Positions 25,321 to 36,917 of a stretch of DNA of 64,000 nt are shown piece by piece. The position numbers and the translations under genes are program-made. Location of the stretch: contig MOWL01000068.1 in NCBI GenBank assembly GCA_002110485.1, forward strand, positions 1,116,001-1,180,000, in the 5' to 3' direction. Numbering within the stretch: position 1 is the first letter of the stretch; the number at the start of each line of letters is the position of its first letter. The notes below the pieces were generated by a model that was not told the origin of the DNA, did not search any database, and saw only the letters and a program-made list of their open reading frames with translations. This stretch comes from Emergomyces orientalis (Eukaryota > Ascomycota > Eurotiomycetes > Onygenales > Ajellomycetaceae).

Positions 25321-26090
25321 ATCGGATAAGCTGGCTAAAAAGGCCCACAACGTTTCGAACGGGAAATTAATTAATTGAAGAATCAACCGTTCGTTCTGCT
25401 GGTGGTGTGTTGTTGTTGTTTCTCCCCGTGAGTCGTTCTCGCAATGCTGGTGCGTCATCTGTGGGCGGGGGGAGCGATGGCTGGGATAAAATATGCATGC
25501 CCACTTGGCATGACAGGGAACCCTTACTATGTAGACACGCCCCAAGTCCTGGTCACAGGGAAGATGTCACGGCGGAGAGCATGTATTCTCTTCACACGCA
25601 TACTCCGTACTGTGTATAACAAAACAGTGTCTACTCGACCTTCACATGTATGTTAAATTGCGAAATTATAATAAAACAATCAAACTGTGGAAAGTTGGCG
25701 GGAACAACGGGCCGCAGAGTTACCAGACAGCAGGAAAGGGGCTAACGTGCTGACTAATTTTTGTTTACTCCTGGAGCTATCTAGAGGTGGAAATGAACAA
25801 GAACAAGGGAGTATGCTTGAACGCTGATATATATGACATAGATTAGCTAGATACGGCCCAGAAAGGATGATTACCCCATCATTAGGGGTTATAGATAGAA
25901 AGTAGCAAAGGTAGGGAGAGGAAGTATAGGGAAACTCCATTGTCAGATGCGAAAAATCTAGGAAATTGTACCCTAACAAGCTCAACGATCCAACCTATAC
26001 AAGCACATTATGTTTTCTTACCATATATATATCTTGACTCTCTTTTCACCGCCGACAGGGAAAGACGAGAAAAAGTGAAACAAGAAGAAC

Positions 26091-26092
26091 GA

Positions 26093-26126
<34 letters not shown>
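26091..26126. repeat. GAAA microsatellite
   Basis: Nine perfect GAAA units, beginning directly after GAAC. Confidence 0.9.
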
Positions 26127-26128
<2 letters not shown>

Positions 26129-26304
26129 GAAGCCCTAATGCTTCGAATGAGGTATCAAACCAAAATGCAAAATGAAAGATGAACAGGAATAAAACTATAA
26201 AAATAAAAAAAACTAATAACCCATCGTCATCGTCATCATATATAAAACAAGAAAAAAACATTAGAAAATAGATTCAAAATTAAAAAATGAAAAACTGAAA
26301 AAGA

Positions 26305-27232
26305 TTAAACAACCATCCCCGCAACTGCAACCATAACCCCAACCACAATATCATACAACAACCCGTTACTCCCCCTCACCGCTACAGCTCCAGATCCCAC
26401 CCCATCTCTAAACGCCGTACAATACCCCACCTGCAACCCATGACACGCTTCCGTGCTCAAACTCGAGCAGACAGACTGCGGATTCCCCGCCGTCGGCACA
26501 GCCCCGGTCACCGTTATACCCCCCTGCCCGCCCCCGCCCCCGATCGTGACTCCGTTCACGCCACCTAGCGACGCCGTGCAGCTGGAGTATTGCACCTGAC
26601 AGCCTGTGTAGGCGGAGACGCAGGCTTCTTGGTTTGGGAAACTGGTTGGGATGATTGTGAAAGGGAAGGGGGCGTTGGGGACAGTTGGCCCTGTGCTTGT
26701 GGGGCCTGTTGTCGGGAACGTGGTCGTCGTTGTTGCCGTGCCTGGTTGTGGGAACCTGAAGTTTGAGGAGGTTGTTTGGGAGGGGTCTGGTAATTTTTAA
26801 TATTTTTTCGGAGGAAGGGGAATGTTGTTAGATAAATGTTGATATGGGGGAGGGAGAAGTTGGTGGTGTTATGTTATATATCTACTCACCTGACAGACGT
26901 CCGGTGCACGCCGCCCCGCTGGGGCAGCAGGCAATGTTATTCGCGTCGTCCCGCGAGCACACGGCATCCGGCTGGCAGCATGCGTCGGCGGCACCTAGTA
27001 GGGCACAACTGTTGAAGCCGTCTTGACAATTGCTTTGTCGCTTTGCCAGTGCTATGGCTGCCGCCTCCTTCGCATTGCGGATGTCGAGGAAAATGGGGTT
27101 CGCATTATTATTGCTGTCAAAAAGAGGTTGGTAGAATGGGGAGGTATCAGCATTGGTATTGGTATTGGTATCATCGGCTCCAGCTGGGGTAAGAAGCAGC
27201 AGCGGGAGGAGCGGGAGCGATTTCAGTCGCAT
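26305..27232 (-). CDS. GPI-anchored cysteine-rich cell-wall protein
   Basis: Two exons (26890-27232 and 26305-26786; intron 103 bp) give 274 aa. A signal peptide (MRLKSLPLLPLLLLTPAGA) precedes an Asn/Thr-rich stretch and an LAKR sequence that could be a processing site. A cysteine module follows (ACCQPDAVC ... NNIACCPSGAAC). After the splice comes a Ser/Thr/Pro linker, then a second cysteine-bearing part (EACVSAYTGCQVQYSSC, CSSLSTEACHGLQVGYC). The C-terminus is Gly/Ser followed by a hydrophobic tail (YDIVVGVMVAVAGMVV), the layout of a GPI-attachment signal. This type of protein sits in the plasma membrane or wall; no enzymatic domain is visible. CCPSG-type modules occur in other fungal GPI proteins. 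Function unknown. Confidence 0.82.
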
Positions 27233-28176
27233 TCTTCGTCGGGGAGGTGGTGAGAGGTCCCCGCGGGGCGATTGATTATACTGTTTGGGTATATATATAC
27301 CGCCGCGATTGTTTATTTACCCTTCACCTTAGAGGGGCGATTTTCCATTTTTGTCAGCTCAAATATGTATATATATATATATAGAAAGAGAGAGAGCGCG
27401 GGCGAGAGAGAGCGAGTGAGGGGAATAGAATCATGGTGGGATGGGATGTGAGAAGTACTGCAATTGGTGAAATTCCTCTATGATGTAAACAATATGAAAA
27501 GGCGGACATACGAGTATCAAAGACGATTGCTCTAGGCCGGGATGTACTCCGTATGTAACTTTGCGACACACGATCTATATTAATATCATCAAGGAAACGA
27601 TATTAATGATAAGTTGTCGACGCAATATTTCAAAAGTAGCCTCTTAAAATTAAAATAAAAACGAAGCATGATCTGGACATCGATGTCCTCGAGAAACCTG
27701 TCTGCGCTTCTCTCCCACCCGCTGCAACCCTAACGATGCCACGGCAACCAGCCGCCAACAAAAACCCGGCTTGCCGCTAAGGATGTTCAAAAATCAACCA
27801 ACCAACCAATGCAAGTGTCAGATGGTCTGGCCAGTCGCCAATCGAAAGAGCTTTGGTGTGGTGTTTTTGGGAGGGTTGGAACTAAATTAGTATGTTATGC
27901 GGTCAAATCTTCCACCAATCCCGTGGATGCTGGAAATATTTAACATGACTGATTTTCCCTACAAAATATGAAATCAATCCCACAAATGAAGAACGGAACT
28001 ATATCGCTGATTAGTTATATCACGAACTCATACATTCAAAGAAGAGAGGCAGTTTCAAGTCCTTTGCCCATCGTACATACATCCGTGCGTGCGAACATGC
28101 ATGCTTTGGAAACTCTACTAGCCCTTTGTGCCACTTATGTACGGATATTATCCATCGCGAAGTTGAATTGCCAAGG

Positions 28177-28194
28177 TATGTATGTACATACATA
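28177..28194. repeat. 18-bp perfect palindrome
   Basis: TATGTATGTACATACATA is its own reverse complement. It is embedded in AT-rich non-coding DNA and may reflect a TATG/CATA microsatellite rather than a binding site. Confidence 0.7.
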
Positions 28195-29374
28195 GACAGG
28201 ATGTTTATCATCACTTTTGGTACTTCAGACATTTATACGGTGTGATTATATGGTGAATAAAGCGGATATTGGTGTAAACATACCATTGTTCAAAACTGAA
28301 AGGACATACCCAGCGTGGTTCTAAGAGTTCCATTGCCTACATAAAAATATGCAGTTACTCCATTCATGGGGAAGTTGGATTTTTGCTATTCTACGGCTCA
28401 ATATAGGATGGAACAGGCTGATAATGGAAGAAGGGCTGTTCAGAGCCTGAACAGGAAATTAAGAAGGTCCGTATAAACACAACTCGCATGTTCTACCTCT
28501 GAGACCAGGGTCTCCATTTAATCCTACGAAGCGCAGAACGTGCAGCGGACTGCGAGGTGCGGAAGCAGAGACTGCAAAGGCATATCGAAAAGCAGAAACC
28601 TGAGCCACCAGAAAGTGAAGTGACAGACCTTCCAAAGGTCGGTGTCCGCTTCCAACAATATCAACGCGAACAGCATAGACGATCACCCTCAGATCTTATG
28701 AATACTACTAGTATTAGACTAAAAACTCTAATGTTAGGCTTGACAGCCTTACCACAGAACCTCTTTCCTACTACCTAAAGAATGCCGCTCCACCAGGCTA
28801 GAGAAGAGCACATATATATCGACATCCAAAAATGGCTCCAATCTCGCATCGTGGACTAGGAATTTCATAGAAATTTTGTGACGAACTCTATGAAATGCGT
28901 GATGAAGCGAATCTGCTGAACTGATATTCATGTGTAAGACTTATCTTACATTTCCGGTTTGCTTTCTCATCAATCAAAAGCAGACGCTTTGTTTGTCTTC
29001 CCCTTTTCAAGTGAGAGATATGGTAAAAAAACGATATACTTTTGGCCTAGCATGTTGTGGCGAACACTCATCGCCATTCTTGTTGCTGCCCATGCAAACT
29101 GACATTGATCTTGACTTGATTTGCTGAAGTGCAATACAATTCATTTACAATAAAGAATGGGCAGCGAGGCATGAATTAATACGCTCGTCCGCGCCTCAAG
29201 ATATCCCGATAACATTCGAGGGAAAAAAATATAAATCCCAGCCGGAGACCCTTCACTACTTAACACAGTGAAACAGGCGGATGCGAGATGCAAGTTGCGA
29301 ACTGTAAGCTTGCCATGTTTCCGTCTAGTTTGACTGAAGGATGTGCACCGTTTTAATCGTCTGGCTCAAAATGA

Positions 29375-29590
29375 CACTCCACTCAGCTTACTGAACTACG
29401 GGACGCCGGCATTCTGTTCAAGAACAGATTCTGGCTTCATTTGGATTTCCAGGGATGTCAAGATAAAGAAAGCCCGACAATAGTGAAATTAACATACTCG
29501 GGCTATGACGGCCCTCAAGTGTTGATGCCTTGGTTACCAAGAAATTTCAACGGACAAGTCAAAGAAGATTTTCTCTTCAGGCATTTCTAG
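29375..29590 (+). pseudogene. Possible coding remnant upstream of the MFS gene
   Basis: A 71-codon frame, open after an in-frame TGA and with a CAG acceptor-like site near its left end (29384-29386), ends in TAG. Its translation has a protein-like composition (for example FKNRFWLHLDFQG and SGYDGPQVLMPWLPRNF). No start, upstream exon or family could be recognised, and other frames downstream (to about 29.87 kb) are also partly open, as expected of decayed coding DNA. It could equally be chance. Confidence 0.15.
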
Positions 29591-30439
29591 TTCCATTCCT
29601 CAGGACAGCTTCACAGACAGAAGCGCAGTTCCACACCAAAAAGGAGCCACACATCTTTGAAACTAGTTTGCTTCTTGTGTTCCCTGCCATTCGCCGTCTG
29701 CCACGAGGCAGTGCGCATCCTTCCGCGCTTGCAGAAGCAGAATTTGAAGTGCCCAGTTCCCCAGGTCTCAGAAAATATGTCTTCTCAAGCAAAGCTTTCT
29801 GATCGATATCGGGAAGGGTGAAGAAACAATCGGAGTTAGTAGAACATAAAGCCACCGCGTTTTGAAACATTTGCGTAACTGCGGATATAGATCCATTGGT
29901 TCCGAGATTATCTCATTTCGCAAGTCATGTCATCGCAATAGCGACTGGTGGCCGTTATTTCGGCAACCGGCAGCACAGCAATCGAAGGAATATGTGCTTG
30001 TTTTTTTTTATACTCATCCTAACTGCATGGCATACATACGCCAATTACGCAAGCTCGGTTGCATAGAGTCGAGAGGTCCTTCCCTCGTTCAAGCAAAGCC
30101 GTTTCTTTATACTTTCTCTTGAACGACTTCAAGAGAAGAATGGTCCCGCCAGCCCATGCTGGGGTCTTCCTTGAAGGCTACCAACAGGGTGACAGCTGGG
30201 AATTGAAATGACAGGCGCCAAACAGTGCGGGGTCTACGACAACAGAAAGAGATACCAAACGAATCAAGTGATGGCGGCTGTTTGCGATTTTATATCTAGC
30301 GGTTACGTGCCTGCGAGTTTCTTGGAGAGCTCGACATCACAATCTGACCCCTACTTTACTTTTCATGCACGTTATATAGTTGTCGAATGTCGCAAGATCT
30401 TATCCAAAAGTTGAGAATATCGACAGAGTACGGCAAGCC

Positions 30440-32231
30440 ATGGACGAAAGCACAGTCGAGTTGATCCGCCCCGAAGATTTTCCCCTTCCAAATAGGTCTC
30501 AGGAATCCTTATGCGCGCAAGAATTAACTGGTTGGAATATCACACCTCCGCTTCCTGCTGTCCTTGACCGGACTCAGCTAGCACCCCCGGCGCCTCCGCC
30601 AGAGTCAAATGAGCCTCAACAGCCGGCCGAGAATGAGTGGAAATCTGTATTACGATTTTTCACTCTTGCAATAGTAACTCTTGTTAGTGCGCTGGATGCG
30701 ACTAGTCTGTCTGTCGCTCTTCCGGTACGTATAGCAACACTCACCCAGACACGTTCCGACCGTGACAGGAAATACTGATACTTTCTTCTCCTAGGTCATT
30801 GCGCGAGAATTTAATGCTAGTACCTACCAGTCATTTTGGGCAGGAATATCCTTTCTCCTGACAGCTGTACCTTCCCAACCAATTCACACGGCAGCATCCG
30901 CCATTTTCGGGAGAGAGGAAATTCTTTATATGTGCCTTCTATATTTTGCCATTGGCTCCATCGTCACCGGTTTTGCCAAAAATATCGATGTCCTCATCGC
31001 TGGTAGAGCTCTGCAAGGGTTTGGCGGGGGCAATCTCGAAGCTCTTTCTGAGGCCATTCTCGGAGACATCACAACACCGGCAGACCATTACCTCTACCTG
31101 AACATTCTCAGTTTTATCTGGGCAGGGGCTTCCGCATTAGGTCCTTTGATCGGGGCTACCTTCGCAGAACATGTAGATTGGCGTTGGATTGCCTGGATCA
31201 ACGTGCCACTCCTAGTAATTCCCATTTTGCTTCTGCCCGCCTTTCGCATACTTAAACCGATCAAACTCCCTCGCCGGTCCCAACTTTGGCCCGGCATAGC
31301 CCTTTTTATACCATCTCTCACCCTTCTCATCCTGGCAATGGCCTGGAGTGGCACACAATACCCATGGGGCTCAATCGCAACTGTCGCACATCTAGCCCTG
31401 GGCATCCTGTTCCTGGTCGCGTTCATTATAAGAGAAGTCTATGCGTATGCCCCTATATTCCCTTACTGGCTCTTTGCCAGCAGGACAGGATTTGTATGTC
31501 TATTCGGAGCCTTTATACTCGGCGTAGTCTTCTATGCCATCCTTTTCTTCATCCCGATTTACTTCGAAGGCGCTGTCCAGCTTAACCCCGTCGCTGCAGC
31601 TATCAACATGCTACCTCTCTCCATCCTCATTTCAGTCATGGCATTGGTAACTAGGTTCGGAATCGGGTATTTGCATCGCTTCTCTTGTTTCATATGGGTT
31701 GGGTGGTTTTTCACTACACTAGGCATCGGGATCCTAGCCTTATTTGACACCAAAACCAACACGGCACGGCTGGTGGGCCTCCAAGTCATTGGTGCCATGG
31801 GTCTAGGTATCCTACTCCCTGCCCTGCGTATCCCGTCGCAAGCGCAAGCGCGAGAGGATGGCGAGAAAACCGAAACCAACATGGGCAATTTTATATTCTC
31901 CCGTCGGCTAGGTGCGGTCGTTGGCGTTGCGCTTGGTTCACGCATATTTTCGAACGCGTTCTCGGTTGAGGTTGCCAGACTTTTACCTCTTCCTGAGGGG
32001 CTTTCCTCGCTTAGTGACGGGAGTGCAGCGGTGAATTTTATTCCTTTGCTAAAAAGTTTAGATATTTTGGTCGATGAAAAGAGTGTGATTCTTGGTGTGT
32101 ATGAACGCGCGATGAGGGCAGTATGGATTACAATGACCGTTATGAGTGGGCTGGGATTGCTATCCAGCATCCTCATCTATGACCTGAGGATGGCGGGGAA
32201 GGATACTGGGAAGCAGGCGTTGCGGGTGTGA
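30440..32231 (+). CDS. MFS drug:H+ antiporter, DHA2 type
   Basis: Two exons (30440-30724 and 30795-32231; intron 70 bp) give 573 aa. A ~70-residue cytosolic N-terminus leads into transmembrane segments. The DHA2 motif D1 is seen as ALDATSLSVALP in TM1, split by the intron directly after the last Pro. The loop 2-3 motif A is degenerate (AIFGREEIL instead of D-x-x-GR-R/K). Motif C-like ALGPLIG and the following WRWIAWINVP are typical of the family. Long hydrophobic stretches continue to a short basic tail, consistent with about 14 TM helices. The family exports drugs, toxins or secondary metabolites at the plasma membrane; the substrate cannot be told from sequence. An in-frame upstream ATG at 30380 would add 20 residues. 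It converges on the secreted protease gene. Confidence 0.88.
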
Positions 32232-32686
32232 TATTTTGGCATTGAGGGCTATCTAAGAGCAGCCCTTTTTGCCGCGGGATAAAATATTCAGGATAACTTC
32301 CCTTACGGATCTAATAGCCACATTAAACCACTTAATTTACAAGTATTCCAAATTTTGTCTCTGCGACGACACCTCGTGTGAATTGACATTAGCTCCCTGC
32401 ATCCTAAGTCTGTGATACAATAATTCCCCCCCCGCCACCACACACACGAGCAGTTGTTTCCTTTGTGAAAAGAAGAAAATTGACAATTGAACAAGGAAAT
32501 TTAAGGATAAACTCTGATTCATTTGGTAGATATTGAAGGAATCATTAGGTACAACATCCTGGGAACCGGGCGGGGGTGAACACAGTCGACCCCTCGTGAG
32601 TAACTAGGAACATCATGAGCTATGAAAACATAGCTAACAAGTGCAGTTAATCCATGCTAGCAGTCTATGTAAGTCGCGGCAAGAGA
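32232..32686. other. Convergent 3' flanks
   Basis: About 450 bp between the stop codons of the MFS gene and the protease gene. It should hold both 3' UTRs; nothing else is seen. Confidence 0.6.
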
Positions 32687-33766
32687 TCATTCCACATCGT
32701 CTATATAATTCCAGTGGGCCAGGCCATAGGCGACAAGATCAGTCATAAGCTTGCCACCTGCAGAGACGTCATGGTAAGAACTCGAATCTTCAATACCATT
32801 GCACCCGCCAACCTCCTCACTGCAATCTTTCTCTCCACCACTACAAACACCCACAATTGTCGGTTGGTCATCTATATACTCCCACATCGGCCCTCCAGAC
32901 CACCCCGGCGAAGCAAACACTCTAGCCTCCAATTCCTTCCCAAGCCGCCCATGGAAATCAACGTCAAGAAGCCTTATATTTGATAAAAGCATCTGCTCAT
33001 CCCCATGAAACGCATCAGTCGGGTATCCAGAACTCCTCCATGGCCGTTCCATATAAAAATCAGCATCCATCTGCCACTTTGTGCCCATCCAACCAGTCAG
33101 GTCCCCAAGTGGTTCGCAGAGCTGGCAAATGATATAATCAATTCCAGTGACATTGAAAGTGTTCTTGACCCCGCGGCATTGCGACACGTAAGTACTGCCA
33201 TATGGCTCAGAGCCATTGCCATAGCCCGGTGCAAAACTCATCCATCGATCTCTACCATATCCCCATGGAAAGCAGTGGCTGGCAGTGAGCATGAGATTTC
33301 TCCCCACCAAAGACCCCGTACACCACCCTCCCTTATCAGTTTTGAAACGCTGGAAGGATACTCGACCGATCGTGTTCCATGGATAAACCGTGAGGTTTAC
33401 AACCTGGTCGCGGTAGTATAGTCCCGTATTTTTAGGGTTGAGATTGGAAAATCTATTAGCATTTTCTGCGGCCCAGGGGATTAACGGAGGATAATCTTGC
33501 CCCTGGAGGGCCTGAATCGGGTTGTATCCCAGCGTCTCCCCAGAATCTGCATCCAGGGTGCTATCTGACGTGCCATCACCAATATTCCAAAACGAAAGAC
33601 TCGCAACATGATCTAAATCAATTTGTATCAATTCATCGGAATCTAGATTTGGGATGGTAAAAGGTCCCCGACAGAGCTTCTTGGTGTCTTTAAAAATTGG
33701 TATGGCTGTGACCGAGGTAATGATAATAGGAAACAAGAAAAGAGTGACTGGGCTAAAGCAATGCAT
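32687..33766 (-). CDS. Secreted trypsin/V8-like serine protease (S1 clan)
   Basis: Single exon, 359 aa. The signal peptide (MHCFSPVTLFLFPIIITSVTA) is followed by a ~110-residue pro-region. The catalytic part starts near TIGRVSF. The triad can be read directly: H164 in LTASHCF, D210 in GIDYIICQL, and S290 in SPGWSGGPMW. Conserved surroundings include WCTGSLVGRNLMLTASHC and GVCSGG, and paired cysteines bracket the His. The layout (H-x46-D-x80-S, compact domain) fits the PA-clan S1/S1B V8-like peptidases found as secreted fungal proteins, which cut extracellular protein; specificity cannot be stated. The protein may need removal of its pro-region to become active (family knowledge). Its 5' end faces the AA9 gene across 2.1 kb. 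Confidence 0.88.
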   Translation of the reverse strand: MHCFSPVTLFLFPIIITSVTAIPIFKDTKKLCRGPFTIPNLDSDELIQIDLDHVASLSFWNIGDGTSDSTLDADSGETLGYNPIQALQGQDYPPLIPWAAENANRFSNLNPKNTGLYYRDQVVNLTVYPWNTIGRVSFQRFKTDKGGWCTGSLVGRNLMLTASHCFPWGYGRDRWMSFAPGYGNGSEPYGSTYVSQCRGVKNTFNVTGIDYIICQLCEPLGDLTGWMGTKWQMDADFYMERPWRSSGYPTDAFHGDEQMLLSNIRLLDVDFHGRLGKELEARVFASPGWSGGPMWEYIDDQPTIVGVCSGGEKDCSEEVGGCNGIEDSSSYHDVSAGGKLMTDLVAYGLAHWNYIDDVE

Positions 33767-35887
33767 TATATGCTCATGAAATTGAAAAAGGCAGGGTCAG
33801 CTATCAATGATTGAAATATGGGACCCTCCTTGCAATTCGGTAGGAGTCTTTTGGGTTAATTATAAATCATTCTGAATAGAGGGATACCTAGAATGCGTGT
33901 CTAACAGTTCGATTGATATCGCTGTCATTGAGTTGCTGATGCTCAGAGCATCGCACCTTCTGGACTACACAGCAAAAAAAGAAGAAAAAAAAATATTGGG
34001 CAGCGTTGGGGTAGTACTTTTTGAGCAGTGGTGCATCTACATCACTCTTGCCTTTTCCTGCGTCCAGGACTGACACTGAAGATATATCTGCGTGAAACCA
34101 TCTTGTTCCAAGTGGCTCAATGCAGTTCCATGAGAAGCAGTAGCCCTATTGCATACTGAGAATTATGAACAGAAAACAAACAAAAAAAAAAAAAAAAAGA
34201 AAAAAAAGGAAGAGAGCATAAAAGATAAGCACATGATCCATTAACCTCCTTGAAGGCCGGGTTTATGGAGTTCAAGAGCGACCTTGAAAGATTGGGATAT
34301 CATGCAAGCGAATGTACTGTACAAAGATATAGAGATATCGAGAAAATCAAACGCAGAAACGAAAGTAGCGAAAGACTTTTTGAACGGAGGAATATCTCAA
34401 GTCAAGGATACCGAATCTGTTCCGTTGTTCCATTTACGCAGGCCGCATTTGCGCGCCTCAAAAATGTGCCAATCCTCAACATTTTCATTTCAGATTATCA
34501 ATCAAGCGGCAAACGAGCATGCCTATTTTCTCCGCACCAAATAGCCAGATTTTCGGTAACAGATCCATAGATAGCATTATTTCACTCGTGCGCCGGTTAC
34601 ACGGGCCGGAAGATATATTGGATCAAAATGCGTTTCGGTAGTCGCCAGGGAGTTATATCCGCCCTGAATGGTTTCGAAACCAAACAAGCCCACGAAACGG
34701 TTGGTTTTGGCCAAGCGACGAGTTTTTGTCGCCCAATATGATAACTACCTTGACAATCAAAAGATGCAGAAACCGCCCCGTTCAAGGTAATGAAGCTCTC
34801 CCCCAAAAAAGAAACACGGGCTCTGCACTTTTTCATGGCATTAGTCTGTTGGAAGCTACAGGCAAACCTGACGGCGGATCATTGTAGGGCCGAACCCGGG
34901 GAATCCATCTCGTTTCAGCCTCTTTGCCGGCGAAACTTGACCTCCCAGCCCACTCGACCCTTGAATTTCATCAATCTTTTTCACAGATAGATCCGGCGGG
35001 AGCTCCAGTACGAAATACTATCACTCTCTCCTGCGCAAGTTCTCATCAGGGTCCCAAAGCCCGCGCCAACTAAAACAATTAGTTCGTCCTTTCGCGAAAT
35101 ATTACTTGTTGTCCTTCGCGCTGGGCATCCCGTGTTCGGTTGGCTTGAAACACCGAACCGCCCACGTTCTTCCCCTTCTTTAGAGTGGAGAGATGTTCAA
35201 ATAATCATCTTTCCTGAGTGGTCACTCTCAAGAAATTTCGTTTTATACGGAGGGGCCGCTGCGGTAGACTGTTTCTGAGTGTTTCATGTCATATTTCTCT
35301 TGTTGCGGACTGGGTACGTCGGTGCACTGATGTGGCCCGTAACCTGCTGCCGTGGACCTATCTCAAGAAACTGCTGTCAATTTCCATCGAGAATAGCTGA
35401 TGGCGCCAGACACTTGGGATATGGACAGACACCAGGACTTACATATCCACATCTCAGGGCTTTGGACCACAATCCTCGGATACCTACCCCTGCCGAGAAC
35501 TCCTAGGGTGCCAATGGGAAAGGGCGGGTCTCCGCTGTCTCCGTTTGTGAATGCTGTTTATTCAGCTGCTCTTTTCCAGCATTCATGCGTTTGATGCCAC
35601 AGCCTCGGATCTATCCAAACATTCGTAGTGATGGAGTTTGCTATAGCTGCTGATATATAAAAGCTTTTTCCTCTCCCCAATCTCCCAACGTAAAAAAAAA
35701 ATTCGGAGCACACTTTCCTTTTCATACATTTTGGCATTGATTCTTTGCTTTTTACTGCATTATTTCAGGCCCAGGTTGGTTTCATTCTTTACGATCTTCA
35801 TTGACTGAAGCTGTATATTTATTTTTTCATTCACTTTTCCGATTTTCACTCCTTTTATACCTCCTGTGACAAAATCTCCTTGGCATC
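33767..35887. other. Divergent promoter region between protease and AA9 genes
   Basis: The flanking genes diverge across 2.1 kb. The interval has a 17-A run (34182-34198), a TATA-like element 5' of the AA9 gene (35654) and a CTCCGC hexamer (35530) matching the CreA consensus SYGGRG in reverse, which is a weak signal on its own. Short frames at 34250-34570 and 35218-35506 have no protein-like features. Confidence 0.55.
35654..35663 (+). promoter_or_regulatory. TATA-like element upstream of the AA9 gene
   Basis: TATATAAAAG lies about 225 nt upstream of the ATG at 35888, followed by a pyrimidine-rich stretch (CTTTTTCCTCTCCCC) of the kind found at fungal transcription starts. The role is inferred from position and sequence only. 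Confidence 0.45.
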
Positions 35888-36917
35888 ATGTCTATCCTTA
35901 AACCTGCCACTCTCATTGGAGCTCTTGCCTCTATCGCACTCGTAAATGCCCATGGAACGGTTACCGGAATTATTGCTGACGGTAACTAGTATGTTTATCT
36001 TGGATTGAGCCTTGTGATGAAAAATGTTAACGCGCCCCAGCTTCGGCGGCTACTTGATTGGCAAATATCCTTACATTGCGAACCCGCCAGACGTTGCCGG
36101 CTGGTCCACTACCGCAACCGACAACGGATATGTGGACGCAAGTTCATATACTAACCCTAATATCATTTGCCACCGTGATGCCCAGCCAGGAGCTGCAACT
36201 GCGGAAGTATCTGCGGGAGGCACTATTGAATTGGAATGGACAGAATGGCCAGAGAGCCACCATGGCCCCGTTCTTGACTACCTGGCGAACTGCAACGGAG
36301 ACTGCTCAACGGTCGATAAAACGACCCTGAAATTCTTTAAAATCCAAGAAGCTGGTCTCGTTGATGGAAGCCAAACTCCCGGTAAATGGGCATCCGACGA
36401 CCTAATTGCGAACAACAACACTTGGAGGCTTACTATTCCCAAAACCATCGCCCCTGGAAATTATGTTCTCCGGCATGAAATCATCGCCCTTCATGCTGCA
36501 CACGAAGACAATGGTGCCCAAAATTACCCACAATGCTTTAATCTGAAAATCACAGGTAGCGGAACGGTCCAACCACAAGGAACGGTTGGAACCGCTCTCT
36601 ACCAATCGACCAACCCTGGCATCAAAATCAATATCTACAACCCATTTAATGGTTATGAGATCCCCGGTCCAGCCTTGTTCAATGATGGCGGAAATTCTGG
36701 CGGTGATCAAAGCCCAGGCCCAAATGAGCCTTCCACCCCATCCCCTAGTCCACCAGCTTCCCCCATTGTCACGCCAACAGTTGCCCCATCTCCAACTGCA
36801 ACTCCCAGCATCCCGGGCGGTACACCTGTCACACCCACAGTCACTGGGCGGTGCTCAGCCCGATCTGACAAACGATCCCGGAGACCTCACCCTCGCGAGT
36901 TCAAACACAAGGGTTAA
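35888..36917 (+). CDS. AA9 lytic polysaccharide monooxygenase
   Basis: Two exons (35888-35988 and 36041-36917; 52-bp intron with GTATGT donor) give 325 aa. Cleavage after VNA exposes H22 as the N-terminal histidine of the copper brace. H107 in WPESHHGP is the second ligand, Y196 in QNYPQC the axial residue, and H185 and Q194 the second-sphere residues; in mature numbering these fall at 1, 86, 175, 164 and 173, as in well-studied AA9 enzymes. C77/C199 and C118/C122 are likely disulfide partners. The enzyme oxidatively cleaves cellulose or related glucans outside the cell. After the catalytic domain (to about 248) is a Pro/Ser/Thr linker with no CBM1. The last ~25 residues are abruptly basic, raising the possibility of a frameshift (see findings). 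Confidence 0.93.

Larger units (their letters stand above)
24780..26304. other. Intergenic region between two surface-protein genes
   Basis: Promoter of the membrane protein on the left, 3' flank of the GPI protein on the right. It contains ATA and GAAA microsatellites and one TACTCCGTA motif (25601). No gene seen. Confidence 0.6.
27233..30439. other. Intergenic region upstream of the GPI gene and the MFS gene
   Basis: The flanking genes diverge, so both promoters lie here, but 3.2 kb is more than they need. Features are a TA-repeat near 27.37 kb, a TACTCCGTA motif (27545), an 18-bp perfect palindrome (28177-28194) and an open frame without start at 29375-29590 described separately. No supported gene. 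Confidence 0.5.
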
